From Gaetbulibacter_A sp043876815 (GTDB taxonomy: Bacteria; Bacteroidota; Bacteroidia; Flavobacteriales; Flavobacteriaceae), in assembly GCF_043876815.1 (NCBI RefSeq), contig NZ_JBAWKA010000004.1, positions 186,001 to 250,000 on the forward strand: 64,000 bases of DNA. Reading direction: 5' to 3'. The translations under genes were made by a program, and so were the position numbers. Under the pieces are notes generated by a model. It ran no database searches. It saw only the letters and a program-made list of their open reading frames with translations, and was not told the DNA's origin. The first letter of the stretch is position 1. The number at the start of each line of letters is the position of its first letter. Shown in pieces: positions 46,724 through 56,176 of the stretch.

Positions 46724-47743
46724 ATGATAATAGATTTGCGTAGTGATACGGTAACCAAGCCTTCAAAAGAGATGTTGGAAGCCATGATGCAAGCCGAAGT
46801 AGGTGATGATGTTTTTCGTGAAGACCCTACTGTAAATCGTCTTGAATCTCATATTGCTGAACTTTTTGGAAAACCCAAAGCCTTATTTTTCCCTAGTGGC
46901 ACGATGGCCAACCAAACGGCTCTTAAATTGCATACGCAGCCCGGAGAGCAGGTTATTTGTGATAAGTATGCGCACATTTATAATTATGAATCTGGAGGAG
47001 CCTCTTTCAATAGCGGAATTTCTTGTAAATTAATTGATGGCGACAAGGGCATGTTCACGGCAAAGCAAGTGATTGATGCCATTAATCCGGACGCTTATTA
47101 TTACAGCAAAACAACGCTTGTTGAAGTGGAGAATACCACGAACAAAGGCGGTGGAGCCTGTTGGGATTATGAAGAGCTTAAAAAAATAAGAACGATTTGC
47201 GACTCTAATAACTTTGGTTATCATCTGGACGGTGCGCGTTTATGGAATGCCCTCGTGGCTAAAAATGAAACACCGAAACAATATGGTGAAATATTCGATA
47301 CCATATCGGTATGTTTAAGTAAAGGGTTGGGTTGTCCTGTTGGATCTGTATTAATAGGGGATGAGGCCATTATGGAAAATGCCCTCCGTATTCGAAAGGT
47401 TTTTGGCGGAAATATGCGTCAGGCCGGGTATTTGGCAGCAGCAGGATTGTTTGCTCTGGAAAACAATATAGATCGTTTAAAAGAAGATCATGATAAAGCC
47501 AAAGACATCGGGAAAGTACTTGCCACATTGCCTATGGTTAATAAAGTTGAGCCTGTTGAAACGAATATTGTTATTTTTGAATTAGAAAGCCAGGTCAATG
47601 AAACCGAATTTATTGATCAACTGGTTGAAAAAAATATTAAAATCATCAGTATGGGCGGAGGTAAATTGCGCATGACTACCCATATGGATTACACCAATGA
47701 TATGCATGAGGTGCTTTTAAAAGCTCTGAAAAGTTTAACCTAA
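46724..47743 (+). CDS. Low-specificity L-threonine aldolase family PLP enzyme
   Basis: This 339-residue fold-type I PLP enzyme has Lys200 in SVCLSKGLGCPVGS as Schiff-base lysine, IDLRSDTVTKPS at the start, and HLDGARLWNA (Asp/Arg for cofactor). It cleaves threonine or allo-threonine to glycine and acetaldehyde in the cytoplasm. The length and all blocks are standard. It ends 2 bases before the stop of the convergent ybaB-like gene. Confidence 0.95.
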   Translation: MIIDLRSDTVTKPSKEMLEAMMQAEVGDDVFREDPTVNRLESHIAELFGKPKALFFPSGTMANQTALKLHTQPGEQVICDKYAHIYNYESGGASFNSGISCKLIDGDKGMFTAKQVIDAINPDAYYYSKTTLVEVENTTNKGGGACWDYEELKKIRTICDSNNFGYHLDGARLWNALVAKNETPKQYGEIFDTISVCLSKGLGCPVGSVLIGDEAIMENALRIRKVFGGNMRQAGYLAAAGLFALENNIDRLKEDHDKAKDIGKVLATLPMVNKVEPVETNIVIFELESQVNETEFIDQLVEKNIKIISMGGGKLRMTTHMDYTNDMHEVLLKALKSLT

Positions 47744-47745
47744 GC

Positions 47746-48069
47746 TTATTTGAACATATCCATACCCGGAATATTTGGCATACCGTCCTTGGCTGCACTC
47801 GCTAATTCAGCTTCATTAATTTTTGTAGCCTTTTCGATAGCTTTATTGAGCGTCATTACTAAATAATCCTCAAGTTGTTCTTTATCCTCTAAAAGGTCAT
47901 CCGCGATCGTAATCGATTTAATCGTTCTGTTGGCGGTAAGCGTTACTTGAAGCTTATCATCAGAACTGGAAGCATCAACCAATACTGTGTCCAGGCGTTT
48001 TTTAGTATCTTCAACTTTTTTCTGGGCTTCTTTAAGCTTGCCCATCATTTGCATCATATCTCCAAACAT
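47746..48069 (-). CDS. YbaB/EbfC-family nucleoid-associated protein
   Basis: This 107-residue protein matches YbaB: an N-terminal helix (MMQMMGKLKEAQKKVEDTKK), a central beta region (LDTVLVDASSSDDKLQVTLTANRTIKSITI) and a C-terminal helix ending GMPNIPGMDMFK. The dimer binds DNA like tweezers and is usually encoded beside recR or dnaX. Neither is near here. Confidence 0.95.
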   Translation of the reverse strand: MFGDMMQMMGKLKEAQKKVEDTKKRLDTVLVDASSSDDKLQVTLTANRTIKSITIADDLLEDKEQLEDYLVMTLNKAIEKATKINEAELASAAKDGMPNIPGMDMFK

Positions 48070-48204
48070 AACATTATTTTTTAAGGTTATTCAAAGATAT
48101 TACATTATTGAAAAATTAAAATACATGCATCAAAAAATTAAAAAATAGACGAAATTCTATTTCGAAGTTTTATTTTTGCCCACGCTTAAACGATTAATAG
48201 CTCT

Positions 48205-50274
48205 ATGAGTCTGCAAACAAAGACAGTAAAACCTCCCAAAGCTGAAAAACACCCCAAGGTGTTACGCATCCATAATGACGAACGAACGGATGATTATTAT
48301 TGGTTAAATGAACGCGATAATGAATCTGTTTTAGATTATTTGAGAAGTGAAAACGCTTATACAAAAGCCATGCTGTCGCACACAGAGGATTTTCAGAAGG
48401 CACTTTTTGAAGAAATGAAGGGTCGTATTAAAGAAGATGATTCTACGGTGCCTTATAAACTTAACGGGTATTGGTACATAACGCGCTATGAAAAAGGAAG
48501 GGATTATCCGGTTTATGTGCGTAAAAAGGGAACTTTAGAGGCTCCTGAAGAATTATTGTTCGATTGTAATGATATGGCTGAGGGGCATTCTTATTTTAAC
48601 TTGGGAAGTATCGCTATCAGTCCGGATAATACCTTGGCTGCGTTCTCTACCGATGTGGTGAGTCGCCGGCAGTACACCATTCAAATTAAAAATCTAATGA
48701 CAGGCGAGATCCTGCCGGATAAGATCATTAATACCACCGGAAGCGCTACCTGGGCGAATGATAATGCTACATTGTTCTATGCCATGAAGGACCCGGTGAC
48801 ACTGCGTTCTGAAAAAATTTGCAAACACAACCTGGGAACCGATAATAAAGATGACGACATCGTTTACCTAGAAAGTGATGCCACTTTTCACACCTTCGTT
48901 TACAAATCTAAATCCAGAAAATATATCATTATCGGGTCGTCCAGCACCATGTCTACCGAGTATCGCATTCTAAATGCTGATACACCGAAGGAACCTTTTA
49001 CCGTTTTTCAGGAACGAGAAAAGGATCTCGAATACAGTATTGCACATTATAATGATGTTTTCTATGTGATTTCGAATGCGGACGGGGCTCAAAATTTCAA
49101 GCTTTCCAAAACACCTGAGAATAAAACACATAAAAAATATTGGACTGATGTTATTCCCCATCGACGTTCGGTTTTACTAGAGGATATTGAGATTTTCAGG
49201 GATTATTTAGTTGTCAATGAACGCGAAAACGGCCTTAACAGACTCCGGATTATGAGTTGGAGTGGTTTAGAGGATTATTATTTGTATTTCGAGTCAGAGA
49301 CCTACAATATTTTTATTGGTAATAATCCTGATTTTGAAAGTGATGTATTGCGCTATGGTTATAATTCGCTAACCACACCAAGCTCAGTAATAGATTATAG
49401 CTTTTCCACTAAAACCAAGGAGGTTAAAAAAGAACAGGAAGTTCTGGGAGGGACCTTTGATAAAAATAATTACGTATCAGAACGTCTATGGGCAACAGCA
49501 AGAGATGGGGTTAAGGTTCCGATCTCTGTAGTGTATAGAAAGGATACCCCACTTGATGGAAGTAGTCCGCTACTTCAATATGCCTACGGGTCATATGGTT
49601 CCACAACCGATCCATCCTTTTCATCCATACGTCTAACTTTGCTAGATCGCGGATTTATATTTGCTATTGCGCATATTCGGGGAGGGGAATACCTGGGACG
49701 TCATTGGTATGAGGATGGTAAATTATTAAAAAAGTTAAACACTTTCACCGATTTCATTGATTGTTCGAAATTTCTGATTGAACAAAAATACAGTTCCGAA
49801 AAACATTTATATGCTTACGGTGGTTCTGCCGGAGGCCTTTTGATGGGAGCTGTTGTAAATATGAGCCCTGAATTATATCATGGTATTTTGGCGGCAGTAC
49901 CTTTTGTGGATGTGGTTACTACAATGTTAGATGATACAATTCCTTTAACGACAGGAGAATATGATGAATGGGGAAATCCAAACAATGAGACCTATTACAG
50001 GTACATGAAGTCCTATTCTCCTTATGATAATGTAAAACCACAGATTTACCCTAATATGCTGATAACAACTGGTTTACATGATTCACAGGTACAATATTGG
50101 GAACCAGCAAAATGGGTAGCTAAATTGAGAGATCTTAAAACAGATGATAATATTCTGCTCCTTCATACCGACATGGAATCGGGTCATGGCGGGGCTTCAG
50201 GGCGTTTTGAAAGTTTGAAGGAAGTGGCTATGGAATATGCTTTTTTACTAGATTTAGAAGGAATTTCATGCTAA
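48205..50274 (+). CDS. Prolyl oligopeptidase family peptidase (S9A, oligopeptidase B-like)
   Basis: This 689-residue serine peptidase has an N-terminal beta-propeller (about 80-400) and a C-terminal alpha/beta-hydrolase domain. Ser541 lies in YGGSAGGLLMG, Asp in TGLHDSQVQYWEP and His in MESGHGGASGR. SYGSTTDPSFSSIRLTLLDRGF and AHIRGGEYLGR mark the oligopeptidase B branch. It has no signal peptide and should degrade short peptides in the cytoplasm. The start at 48205 fits a 20-base leader with a TATTTTTG box at 48171. Confidence 0.95.
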   Translation: MSLQTKTVKPPKAEKHPKVLRIHNDERTDDYYWLNERDNESVLDYLRSENAYTKAMLSHTEDFQKALFEEMKGRIKEDDSTVPYKLNGYWYITRYEKGRDYPVYVRKKGTLEAPEELLFDCNDMAEGHSYFNLGSIAISPDNTLAAFSTDVVSRRQYTIQIKNLMTGEILPDKIINTTGSATWANDNATLFYAMKDPVTLRSEKICKHNLGTDNKDDDIVYLESDATFHTFVYKSKSRKYIIIGSSSTMSTEYRILNADTPKEPFTVFQEREKDLEYSIAHYNDVFYVISNADGAQNFKLSKTPENKTHKKYWTDVIPHRRSVLLEDIEIFRDYLVVNERENGLNRLRIMSWSGLEDYYLYFESETYNIFIGNNPDFESDVLRYGYNSLTTPSSVIDYSFSTKTKEVKKEQEVLGGTFDKNNYVSERLWATARDGVKVPISVVYRKDTPLDGSSPLLQYAYGSYGSTTDPSFSSIRLTLLDRGFIFAIAHIRGGEYLGRHWYEDGKLLKKLNTFTDFIDCSKFLIEQKYSSEKHLYAYGGSAGGLLMGAVVNMSPELYHGILAAVPFVDVVTTMLDDTIPLTTGEYDEWGNPNNETYYRYMKSYSPYDNVKPQIYPNMLITTGLHDSQVQYWEPAKWVAKLRDLKTDDNILLLHTDMESGHGGASGRFESLKEVAMEYAFLLDLEGISC

Positions 50275-50350
50275 TAAAAAAATTTGTCTTATTTTTGTCA
50301 GGTTTTAGGACGTATTCTTTTTGATAGAATGCTGCTTTTAAATAGCTTTT

Positions 50351-51391
50351 ATGAAACACACTAATCAAGTTTTTGATAATGTACTAGATTTAGTTGGTAA
50401 CACACCTCTCATAAGACTAAATCGTATTACATCAGAACTCAAGGGGAATTTCTTCGCAAAAGTAGAATCATTCAATCCCGGACAATCATCCAAAGACCGA
50501 ATAGCCCTTTACATTATTGAACAAGCTGAAAAGCAAGGAATTCTAACCCCAGGCGATACCATTATTGAAACAACCTCAGGTAATACAGGTTTTAGTATTG
50601 CGATGGTAAGTATCATTAAAGGATATAAGTGTATTTTGGCTGTAAGTTCAAAATCATCAGCCGATAAAATTGATATGCTCAAAACCATGGGAGCCAAGGT
50701 TTATGTATGTCCGGCACATGTTAGTGCAGACGATCCGCGTTCCTATTATCAAGTAGCTAAGCGTCTTCATGAAGAAACAAAAGGTTCTGTGTATATCAAT
50801 CAATATTTCAATCAGTTGAATATTGATGCACATTATAAAACTACAGGTCCTGAAATCTGGAATCAAACGGAGGGAAAAATAACCCATTTGATCGCTTGTA
50901 GCGGTACCGGTGGAACCATTTCAGGAACAGCGAAATACTTGAAGGAGCAAAATCCCGATATTCGAATCATAGGCGTAGATGCTTTTGGGTCGGTGATCAA
51001 AAAATATCACGAAACCAGAGAATTCGACGAAAAAGAAATTTATCCATATCGTATTGAAGGTCTGGGTAAAAATTTAATTCCTACAGCAACCGATTTTGAT
51101 GCGATTGATGAATTTGTGAAAGTTACCGATGAGGAAAGTGCTCATATGGCCAGAGCTATTGCGAAGGCAGAAGGCCTTTTTGTAGGGTATACCTCTGGAG
51201 CTGCGATGCAGGCTTTAGCGCAATTGGGGGAAGAAAATCGATTTAAAGAAAGTGATCACGTCGTGATTATTTTCCCCGATCACGGATCTCGATATATGAG
51301 TAAAGTATACAGTGACAAATGGATGAATGAACAAGGCTTTTTCGACAGCGTTAATGCTCAAGCTACACAAGCCATTCAGTATATAAAGTAA
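50351..51391 (+). CDS. Cysteine synthase/cystathionine beta-synthase family PLP enzyme; candidate cysteate synthase
   Basis: This 346-residue fold-type II PLP enzyme has Schiff-base Lys48 in NPGQSSKDR, substrate loop TTSGNTGFS and phosphate loop SGTGGTISG. The end resembles cystathionine beta-synthases (FPDHGSRYMSKVYSDKWM), without a CBS regulatory pair. Cysteine or cystathionine synthesis is the usual annotation. The next gene is an alpha-oxoamine synthase, and in capnine (sulfonolipid) synthesis an enzyme of this family makes cysteate from phosphoserine and sulfite before that step, so cysteate synthase is a serious alternative. No cysE or sulfur-assimilation genes are near. Confidence 0.85.
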   Translation: MKHTNQVFDNVLDLVGNTPLIRLNRITSELKGNFFAKVESFNPGQSSKDRIALYIIEQAEKQGILTPGDTIIETTSGNTGFSIAMVSIIKGYKCILAVSSKSSADKIDMLKTMGAKVYVCPAHVSADDPRSYYQVAKRLHEETKGSVYINQYFNQLNIDAHYKTTGPEIWNQTEGKITHLIACSGTGGTISGTAKYLKEQNPDIRIIGVDAFGSVIKKYHETREFDEKEIYPYRIEGLGKNLIPTATDFDAIDEFVKVTDEESAHMARAIAKAEGLFVGYTSGAAMQALAQLGEENRFKESDHVVIIFPDHGSRYMSKVYSDKWMNEQGFFDSVNAQATQAIQYIK

Positions 51392-51411
51392 AATAAACTA
51401 ATAAATTTGAT

Positions 51412-51450
51412 AAAAGCGTTTTTAATTAAGCATTAAAAGCGCTTTTCTTT
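51412..51450 (+). terminator. Possible terminator after the cysteine-synthase-like gene
   Basis: AAAAGCG ... CGCTTTT arms with a long loop and trailing T. The stem is short, so termination may be partial. Confidence 0.4.
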
Positions 51451-51628
51451 TGCTTATTTGTTAATATTTGGGGCATAAAAATTATGCTCAAATGATAGAA
51501 ATATTTAATTTTGCGGAGCTGATTTGCGGGGAACCACCGTTTATGTTTAATTTGTATATTAAAGCCAATAAACACCGGGGTGTTTTTTCTACCATCAGTA
51601 CTTATTTTAATGCATAAGATTATTTTAA

Positions 51629-52888
51629 ATGAAAGATTTATTTGAGAAAATTTATAAGGATAAAGGGCCACTAGGGAAATGGGCGTCTCAAGCTGAGGGC
51701 TATTTTGTATTTCCTAAATTGGAAGGTCAAATATCAAATAGAATGAAATTTCAGGGTAAAGAAGTTATTACCTGGAGTATCAATGATTATTTGGGCTTGG
51801 CTAACCATACTGAAGTTCGAAAAGTTGATGCTGAGGCTGCAAAGGAATATGGTTCAGCCTATCCTATGGGTGCTCGTATGATGTCTGGTCACACGGATCT
51901 TCACGAAAAACTTCAAAAGGAATTGGCAGCTTTTGTGAACAAAGAGGCCGCTTATCTTTTAAATTTTGGATACCAGGGAATCATGTCTACCATTGATGCT
52001 TTGGTTGGTAAAGATGATATCATAGTTTATGATGTGGATGCTCATGCCTGTATTATTGATGGAGTGCGTTTACATATGGGAAAACGTTTTACCTACAAAC
52101 ACAATGATGTTGAAAGTTTAGAGAAGAACCTGGAGCGTGCTACAAAAATGGCTGAACAAACCGGTGGAGGGATTTTAGTGATCTCTGAAGGTGTGTTTGG
52201 GATGCGTGGTGAGCAAGGGCGTTTAAAAGAGATCGTTGCACTTAAAAAGAAATTTAATTTTAGATTTTTAGTTGATGATGCCCATGGTTTTGGAACCTTA
52301 GGTAAAACAGGTGCTGGAGCAGGTGAGGAGCAAGGTGTTCAAGACGACATCGATGTGTATTTTGCAACCTTTGCAAAATCTATGGCCAGTACAGGAGCTT
52401 TTATTGCCGGAGATCAGGAGATTATCGACTATTTAAAATACAATTTACGGTCTCAAATGTTTGCCAAGTCGCTGCAAATGGTGTTAACCGTTGGTGCCTT
52501 AAAACGTTTGGAGATGTTAAAGACCATGCCGGAGTTAAAAGAAAACCTTTGGAAGATCGTTAACGCTTTACAATCCGGTTTAAAATCCCGTGGTTTTGAT
52601 ATCGGAACAACGCAAAGTTGCGTAACCCCGGTTTACTTAAAAGGTAGTATTCCGGAAGCTATGGCCTTAGTAAGAGATCTTAGAGAAAATTACGGAATCT
52701 TCTGTTCTATAGTAGTTTATCCTGTGATACCTAAAGGATTAATTTTACTAAGAATGATTCCAACAGCAACGCATACCTTAGAAGACGTTGAGCAAACTCT
52801 GGATGCGTTTGATGCTATTAGAGAGCGTCTAGATAACGGTACGTATAAACGCTTATCTGCCGCTGTAATGGCCTCAATGGGTGAATAA
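51629..52888 (+). CDS. Alpha-oxoamine synthase (serine palmitoyltransferase / cysteate acyltransferase type)
   Basis: This 419-residue PLP enzyme condenses an amino acid with an acyl-CoA or acyl-ACP. His139 (DVDAHACIIDG), Asp217/His219 (LVDDAHGFGTLG) and Lys250 (ATFAKSMASTG) are the family residues. N-terminal SINDYLGLANH and RMMSGHTDLH are shared by KBL, BioF and SPT. There is no tdh partner, which would mark KBL, and no bio genes. In Bacteroidota such genes make sphingoid bases or, with a cysteate synthase, capnine. The upstream cysteine-synthase-like gene favours the latter; the choice is inference. Confidence 0.9.
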   Translation: MKDLFEKIYKDKGPLGKWASQAEGYFVFPKLEGQISNRMKFQGKEVITWSINDYLGLANHTEVRKVDAEAAKEYGSAYPMGARMMSGHTDLHEKLQKELAAFVNKEAAYLLNFGYQGIMSTIDALVGKDDIIVYDVDAHACIIDGVRLHMGKRFTYKHNDVESLEKNLERATKMAEQTGGGILVISEGVFGMRGEQGRLKEIVALKKKFNFRFLVDDAHGFGTLGKTGAGAGEEQGVQDDIDVYFATFAKSMASTGAFIAGDQEIIDYLKYNLRSQMFAKSLQMVLTVGALKRLEMLKTMPELKENLWKIVNALQSGLKSRGFDIGTTQSCVTPVYLKGSIPEAMALVRDLRENYGIFCSIVVYPVIPKGLILLRMIPTATHTLEDVEQTLDAFDAIRERLDNGTYKRLSAAVMASMGE

Positions 52889-52904
52889 AAAAACCATAAA
52901 CAAA

Positions 52905-52942
52905 ATAAAAAATCCGATGCTTTTAAACATCGGATTTTTTTA
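52905..52942. terminator. Bidirectional terminator
   Basis: AAAAAATCCGATG / CATCGGATTTTTT, a 13-bp stem touching the stop of the leftward GNAT-like gene. Confidence 0.85.
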
Positions 52943-54061
52943 TGCTAATGATTTACGATAAGTTTTACGACGTTTGGATATTTTCGGATCGAAGCGCTTC
53001 CAAATCTTATGAATGGCTTCGTTTTCATCCAGTTCCGGTGTTCGGTAACAGGTTTCTATACCTTTTTCAGTAAAGGTTATATAATATTCATTAAAAATAA
53101 TAGCGTGAACCCCTTTATTTTGATATTCCGGGGCAACCCCAATCAAATAAAAAATAACTTTCTTACTATGCTTTCTGGCCCGCAATAAATGTATAAATCC
53201 GAACGGGAATAATTTACCATTCATTTTTTGTAAGGCATCAGCAAAACTGGGCATAACAATAGCAAATGCAACCATGTTTTCGTTTTCATCTAGAACAAAT
53301 TTTATGTACTCCGGATTCACAAAACTTATAAATTTCTTTTTAAAATAAGCCTTCTGGATATCGCTAATAGCGACAAAAGATGAAAGTTTTGCATAGCTTT
53401 TATTGAACAAATCGAACATCTGATCCACATAAGGCATCACCTCACTGGTTTTGGTAAAACTTAAGGCTTTTAGCTTGTAGCGCCTTTTAATTAAATCCTG
53501 GGCCTTCTCAAAAGCCTCCGGGTGTACATTACTGAACTTAAACTCACTTTCAATATAACCTTTTTCGATCTTCAGACCGTGTGCTTCATAGTGTTTTGGA
53601 TAATAGGCTGCGTTATACCAGGTTACCATGGTCGATTTACTCTCAAATCCCTCGGTCATCACACCAACCTTATCCAGATTAGAAAAGCCCACCGGGCCTT
53701 CCATAAATTCCAGATTATTAGCTTTACCAATAATGGCAACCTCCTCCAATAATTTTTTAGAGACCTCTAGATCATCCTCAAAATCAAACCAGCCAAAACG
53801 CATCTTTTTAAGTTGCTGATCTTTCACTTCAGACCAATTGATAATAGCTGCAATTCTACCAACCATTTCTTTTCCTTTATAGGCCAGAAATAAACGGGCA
53901 GCGGCGGTTTCAAAAACAGGATTTTCTTTTTTATTAAAAGAATTCATTTCCTGACTTATAATAGGAGGGACCCAGTAGGGATTATCCTTGTAAAGCTTAA
54001 AAGGAAATTTTACAAAAGCTTTTAAGTCGGATTTAGAATGAACTTCTTTAATTGTTATCAT
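52940..54061 (-). CDS. GNAT-like acyltransferase-fold protein
   Basis: This 373-residue protein starts MITIKEVHSKSDLKAFVKFPFKLYKDNPYWVPP, typical of a large Bacteroidota family with a GNAT-like fold. Later blocks are FMEGPVGFSNLDKVGVMTEGF and YLIGVAPEYQNKGVHAIIFNEYY, the latter resembling the acyl-CoA loop. The last 15 residues are very basic. Substrate and function are not established. Its place beside the alpha-oxoamine synthase makes an N-acyltransfer step in (sulfo)sphingolipid synthesis conceivable, but the genes converge and are not co-transcribed. Confidence 0.78.
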   Translation of the reverse strand: MITIKEVHSKSDLKAFVKFPFKLYKDNPYWVPPIISQEMNSFNKKENPVFETAAARLFLAYKGKEMVGRIAAIINWSEVKDQQLKKMRFGWFDFEDDLEVSKKLLEEVAIIGKANNLEFMEGPVGFSNLDKVGVMTEGFESKSTMVTWYNAAYYPKHYEAHGLKIEKGYIESEFKFSNVHPEAFEKAQDLIKRRYKLKALSFTKTSEVMPYVDQMFDLFNKSYAKLSSFVAISDIQKAYFKKKFISFVNPEYIKFVLDENENMVAFAIVMPSFADALQKMNGKLFPFGFIHLLRARKHSKKVIFYLIGVAPEYQNKGVHAIIFNEYYITFTEKGIETCYRTPELDENEAIHKIWKRFDPKISKRRKTYRKSLA

Positions 54062-54090
54062 ATGACTATACTAAATTGTAAAGTGGTTTT

Positions 54091-55092
54091 TTAGTTATCG
54101 AATTCCTGTGCATCACGCTTTTGTTGCAAATGCGGTGGGATCTCATCTTTTTTGCGTCGTTTTTTACCACGTTTCCTGCGTTTTCCTTCATCTTTTGCCG
54201 AAGTACCGTTATCAATTTCTTTATCCTGATGAAAATCGAAGCGGTACGACATTCCTAAGTTAGCACTGAAAACCGCAGGGGTATCTTTCGTGTTAAAGGT
54301 TACGGCTGTATCCAGCTGAAAATTCTTGGTCCATAAATAAGCGCCACCAAATCGAAATAGATTATCAGCATAGAAATCACTTTGAATTCCTTGTGTTTCC
54401 CCGAAAATCACCCAATTCGGACTTAAAGCATGGGTTAGGGAGATCACATATGAAAAATCAGACTGATCGGTTCCAATACGTTCTTTAATTAAATTGGTAA
54501 CTAAAACCCAGCCCCCGGAAAAATTATGTTGCGTGGCGATCATGATTTTCGGACTGAACCCTTCAATACCTCCTGCGGTATACGGGTTGTTATCAGTATC
54601 GTAATGTGCTCCGGCATAAATAGCCACAGCTGGAATTAAAGAGCGCCATCGAAACCCATGATTAGCCTTCCAACTGTATAAATTGGGCTTATTGGCTTCT
54701 TCATTCTTATTAGGATCATATAGCAAATATTTTGCTCCAACCGTTAAAGTTTTAAAATTGGCTCTGTCATTTACTGAGGTTGGATTCAACTTAAACACTT
54801 TTTCATCATTTTGATAGGTCCCTTCAATTTTCAACTCAAGTTCTTCAAATAAAAAACCATAACGTGCAGCAAAATCAATTCCAAAACCATCCACATTGTA
54901 AGCAGGAGCAGGGCTTCGATCTTCTTTTATTAGGTAAGGGCCCAATTCAAATTGCAGCACACCGGTGCCCACAGAAAAAGCACTTTTTGAGACCCCCGGG
55001 CGGTTGGAGTTTATCACATCTGTGTATTGGGCCAGGACCGTACCGGACCATAAACTGAGTAGGAAAATTAACGTAGATTTTAGTGGGTTCAT
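54091..55092 (-). CDS. Outer-membrane transporter-like beta-barrel (MetA-pathway-of-phenol-degradation type)
   Basis: This 333-residue protein has a signal peptide (about 1-21, ending GTVLAQ). INSNRPGVSKSAFSVGTGVLQFELGP is the typical opening of this family, followed by alternating strands of a barrel ending GMSYRFDF. After the barrel comes an unusual Lys/Arg-rich tail (about 295-333, KRRKRGKKRRKK then EIPPHLQQKRDAQEFDN), probably periplasmic. The cargo is unknown. It precedes the GNAT-like gene by 29 bases and may be co-transcribed with it. Confidence 0.78.
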   Translation of the reverse strand: MNPLKSTLIFLLSLWSGTVLAQYTDVINSNRPGVSKSAFSVGTGVLQFELGPYLIKEDRSPAPAYNVDGFGIDFAARYGFLFEELELKIEGTYQNDEKVFKLNPTSVNDRANFKTLTVGAKYLLYDPNKNEEANKPNLYSWKANHGFRWRSLIPAVAIYAGAHYDTDNNPYTAGGIEGFSPKIMIATQHNFSGGWVLVTNLIKERIGTDQSDFSYVISLTHALSPNWVIFGETQGIQSDFYADNLFRFGGAYLWTKNFQLDTAVTFNTKDTPAVFSANLGMSYRFDFHQDKEIDNGTSAKDEGKRRKRGKKRRKKDEIPPHLQQKRDAQEFDN

Positions 55093-55238
55093 AGGTATAT
55101 ATTTAAAAACTGTTCAATTATACTGTATGCGTGCCTGGGTAGTGGCACTAGTCAAATATAGATATTTTAAAGATTTTTTAGGGTTTTTCAGTCACATTTA
55201 AACACAATCTGTTGTAAATTTGTGAAAAATTAAACATT

Positions 55239-55514
55239 ATGCAATATGCATCTGTAACCGGATTTGTTCGCATGATTCTTATCATCATGCTGATCTATTT
55301 CGGTATCAAAATATTAAGCCGCTTGTTTGCGCCCATATTGTTTAAATTCGTTGCCAAAAAAGCTGAGGAGCGTTTTGGCGGGAATTACAATCAGGGACAA
55401 CAAAACCAGAAAACTGAAAAAGAAGGCGAAGTAACCATAGATAAAATGCCCAACAAAGGAAAAGCATCCAATGATAAAGTCGGGGATTATATCGATTATG
55501 AAGAAATTGAATAA
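55239..55514 (+). CDS. DUF4834-like small membrane protein
   Basis: The 91-residue protein has one membrane helix (about 10-32, VRMILIIMLIYFGIKILSRLF), then a basic segment and a polar Gln/Glu/Asp-rich tail ending KVGDYIDYEEIE. This matches the short single-span DUF4834 proteins common in Bacteroidota, whose function is unknown. It lies 58 bases before a Crp/Fnr gene. Confidence 0.8.
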   Translation: MQYASVTGFVRMILIIMLIYFGIKILSRLFAPILFKFVAKKAEERFGGNYNQGQQNQKTEKEGEVTIDKMPNKGKASNDKVGDYIDYEEIE

Positions 55515-55572
55515 ATTTGATTAATTCCTTTTCAGGTATTCCCTTGTGCCGGAAATCACTCTAATTTTACTT

Positions 55573-56151
55573 ATGAAGTATCCCGTTATAGCTGAGCACG
55601 TAAAACGTTATGTTTCTCCTAAACCGAAGGATATAGATTTGTTACAGTCGTTTCTAAACGAGGTTTCTATGGACAAAGGAACCTTTTTATTGCAGCCGGG
55701 CACACACGTAAGACACGAATATTTTGTTGTGGAAGGGTGTTTAAAAGCCTATTACCTTGATGAAAACGGTAGTAGTCACATCATTCAATTTGCTGTAGAA
55801 GATTGGTGGATTGGAGATTTTGACGCTTACTTCAATGAAATCCCTTCACGCTTATATATTGAGTCTATTGAGAATTCCAGATTGCTTTCCATTAGCTATG
55901 AGAATCTTCAAATTCTCTATGAAAAATCCCCTGTTTACGAACGGTACTTTCGTCTATTGATTACCAATGCCTTTATTTCACAACGTAAACGGATTTTATC
56001 AACCCTAGAAAAAGATACCAAAGCCCGGTATCTAGAATTTTGTACCTCTTATCCAAATATTGAAAATCGTGTTCCCAATTACGATATCGCTAATTACCTG
56101 GGCGTTTCTCCTGAAAACTTAAGTCGCGTAAGACGTTCCTTAAAAAGTTAA
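55573..56151 (+). CDS. Crp/Fnr-family transcriptional regulator next to the OYE operon
   Basis: I place the start at ATG 55573 (MKYPVIAEHVKRYVSPK). A GTG 27 bases earlier would add residues EITLILL that are unlike the family. The 192-residue protein has a cNMP-like beta roll (about 15-115, GTFLLQPGTHVRHEYFVVEG) and a C-terminal helix-turn-helix (YDIANYLGVSPENLSRVRRS). No sensor Cys cluster is visible. An FNR-like palindrome follows it, just before the detoxification operon, so it may control that operon. Confidence 0.92.
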   Translation: MKYPVIAEHVKRYVSPKPKDIDLLQSFLNEVSMDKGTFLLQPGTHVRHEYFVVEGCLKAYYLDENGSSHIIQFAVEDWWIGDFDAYFNEIPSRLYIESIENSRLLSISYENLQILYEKSPVYERYFRLLITNAFISQRKRILSTLEKDTKARYLEFCTSYPNIENRVPNYDIANYLGVSPENLSRVRRSLKS

Positions 56152-56162
56152 ATTTTTCCTAA

Positions 56163-56176
56163 TTGACATACATCAA
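56163..56176 (+). promoter_or_regulatory. FNR/CRP-like binding site
   Basis: TTGACATACATCAA matches the TTGAT-N4-ATCAA consensus at nine of ten fixed bases. It lies directly before the -33 element of the next promoter, a typical activator position, and next to a Crp/Fnr gene. Confidence 0.5.

Noticed and set aside
51469..51493. Hairpin GGGCATAA/TTATGCTC upstream of the alpha-oxoamine synthase, considered as a riboswitch or terminator.
   Set aside because: There is no T run and no recognisable riboswitch core; it is left as unexplained AT-rich leader.
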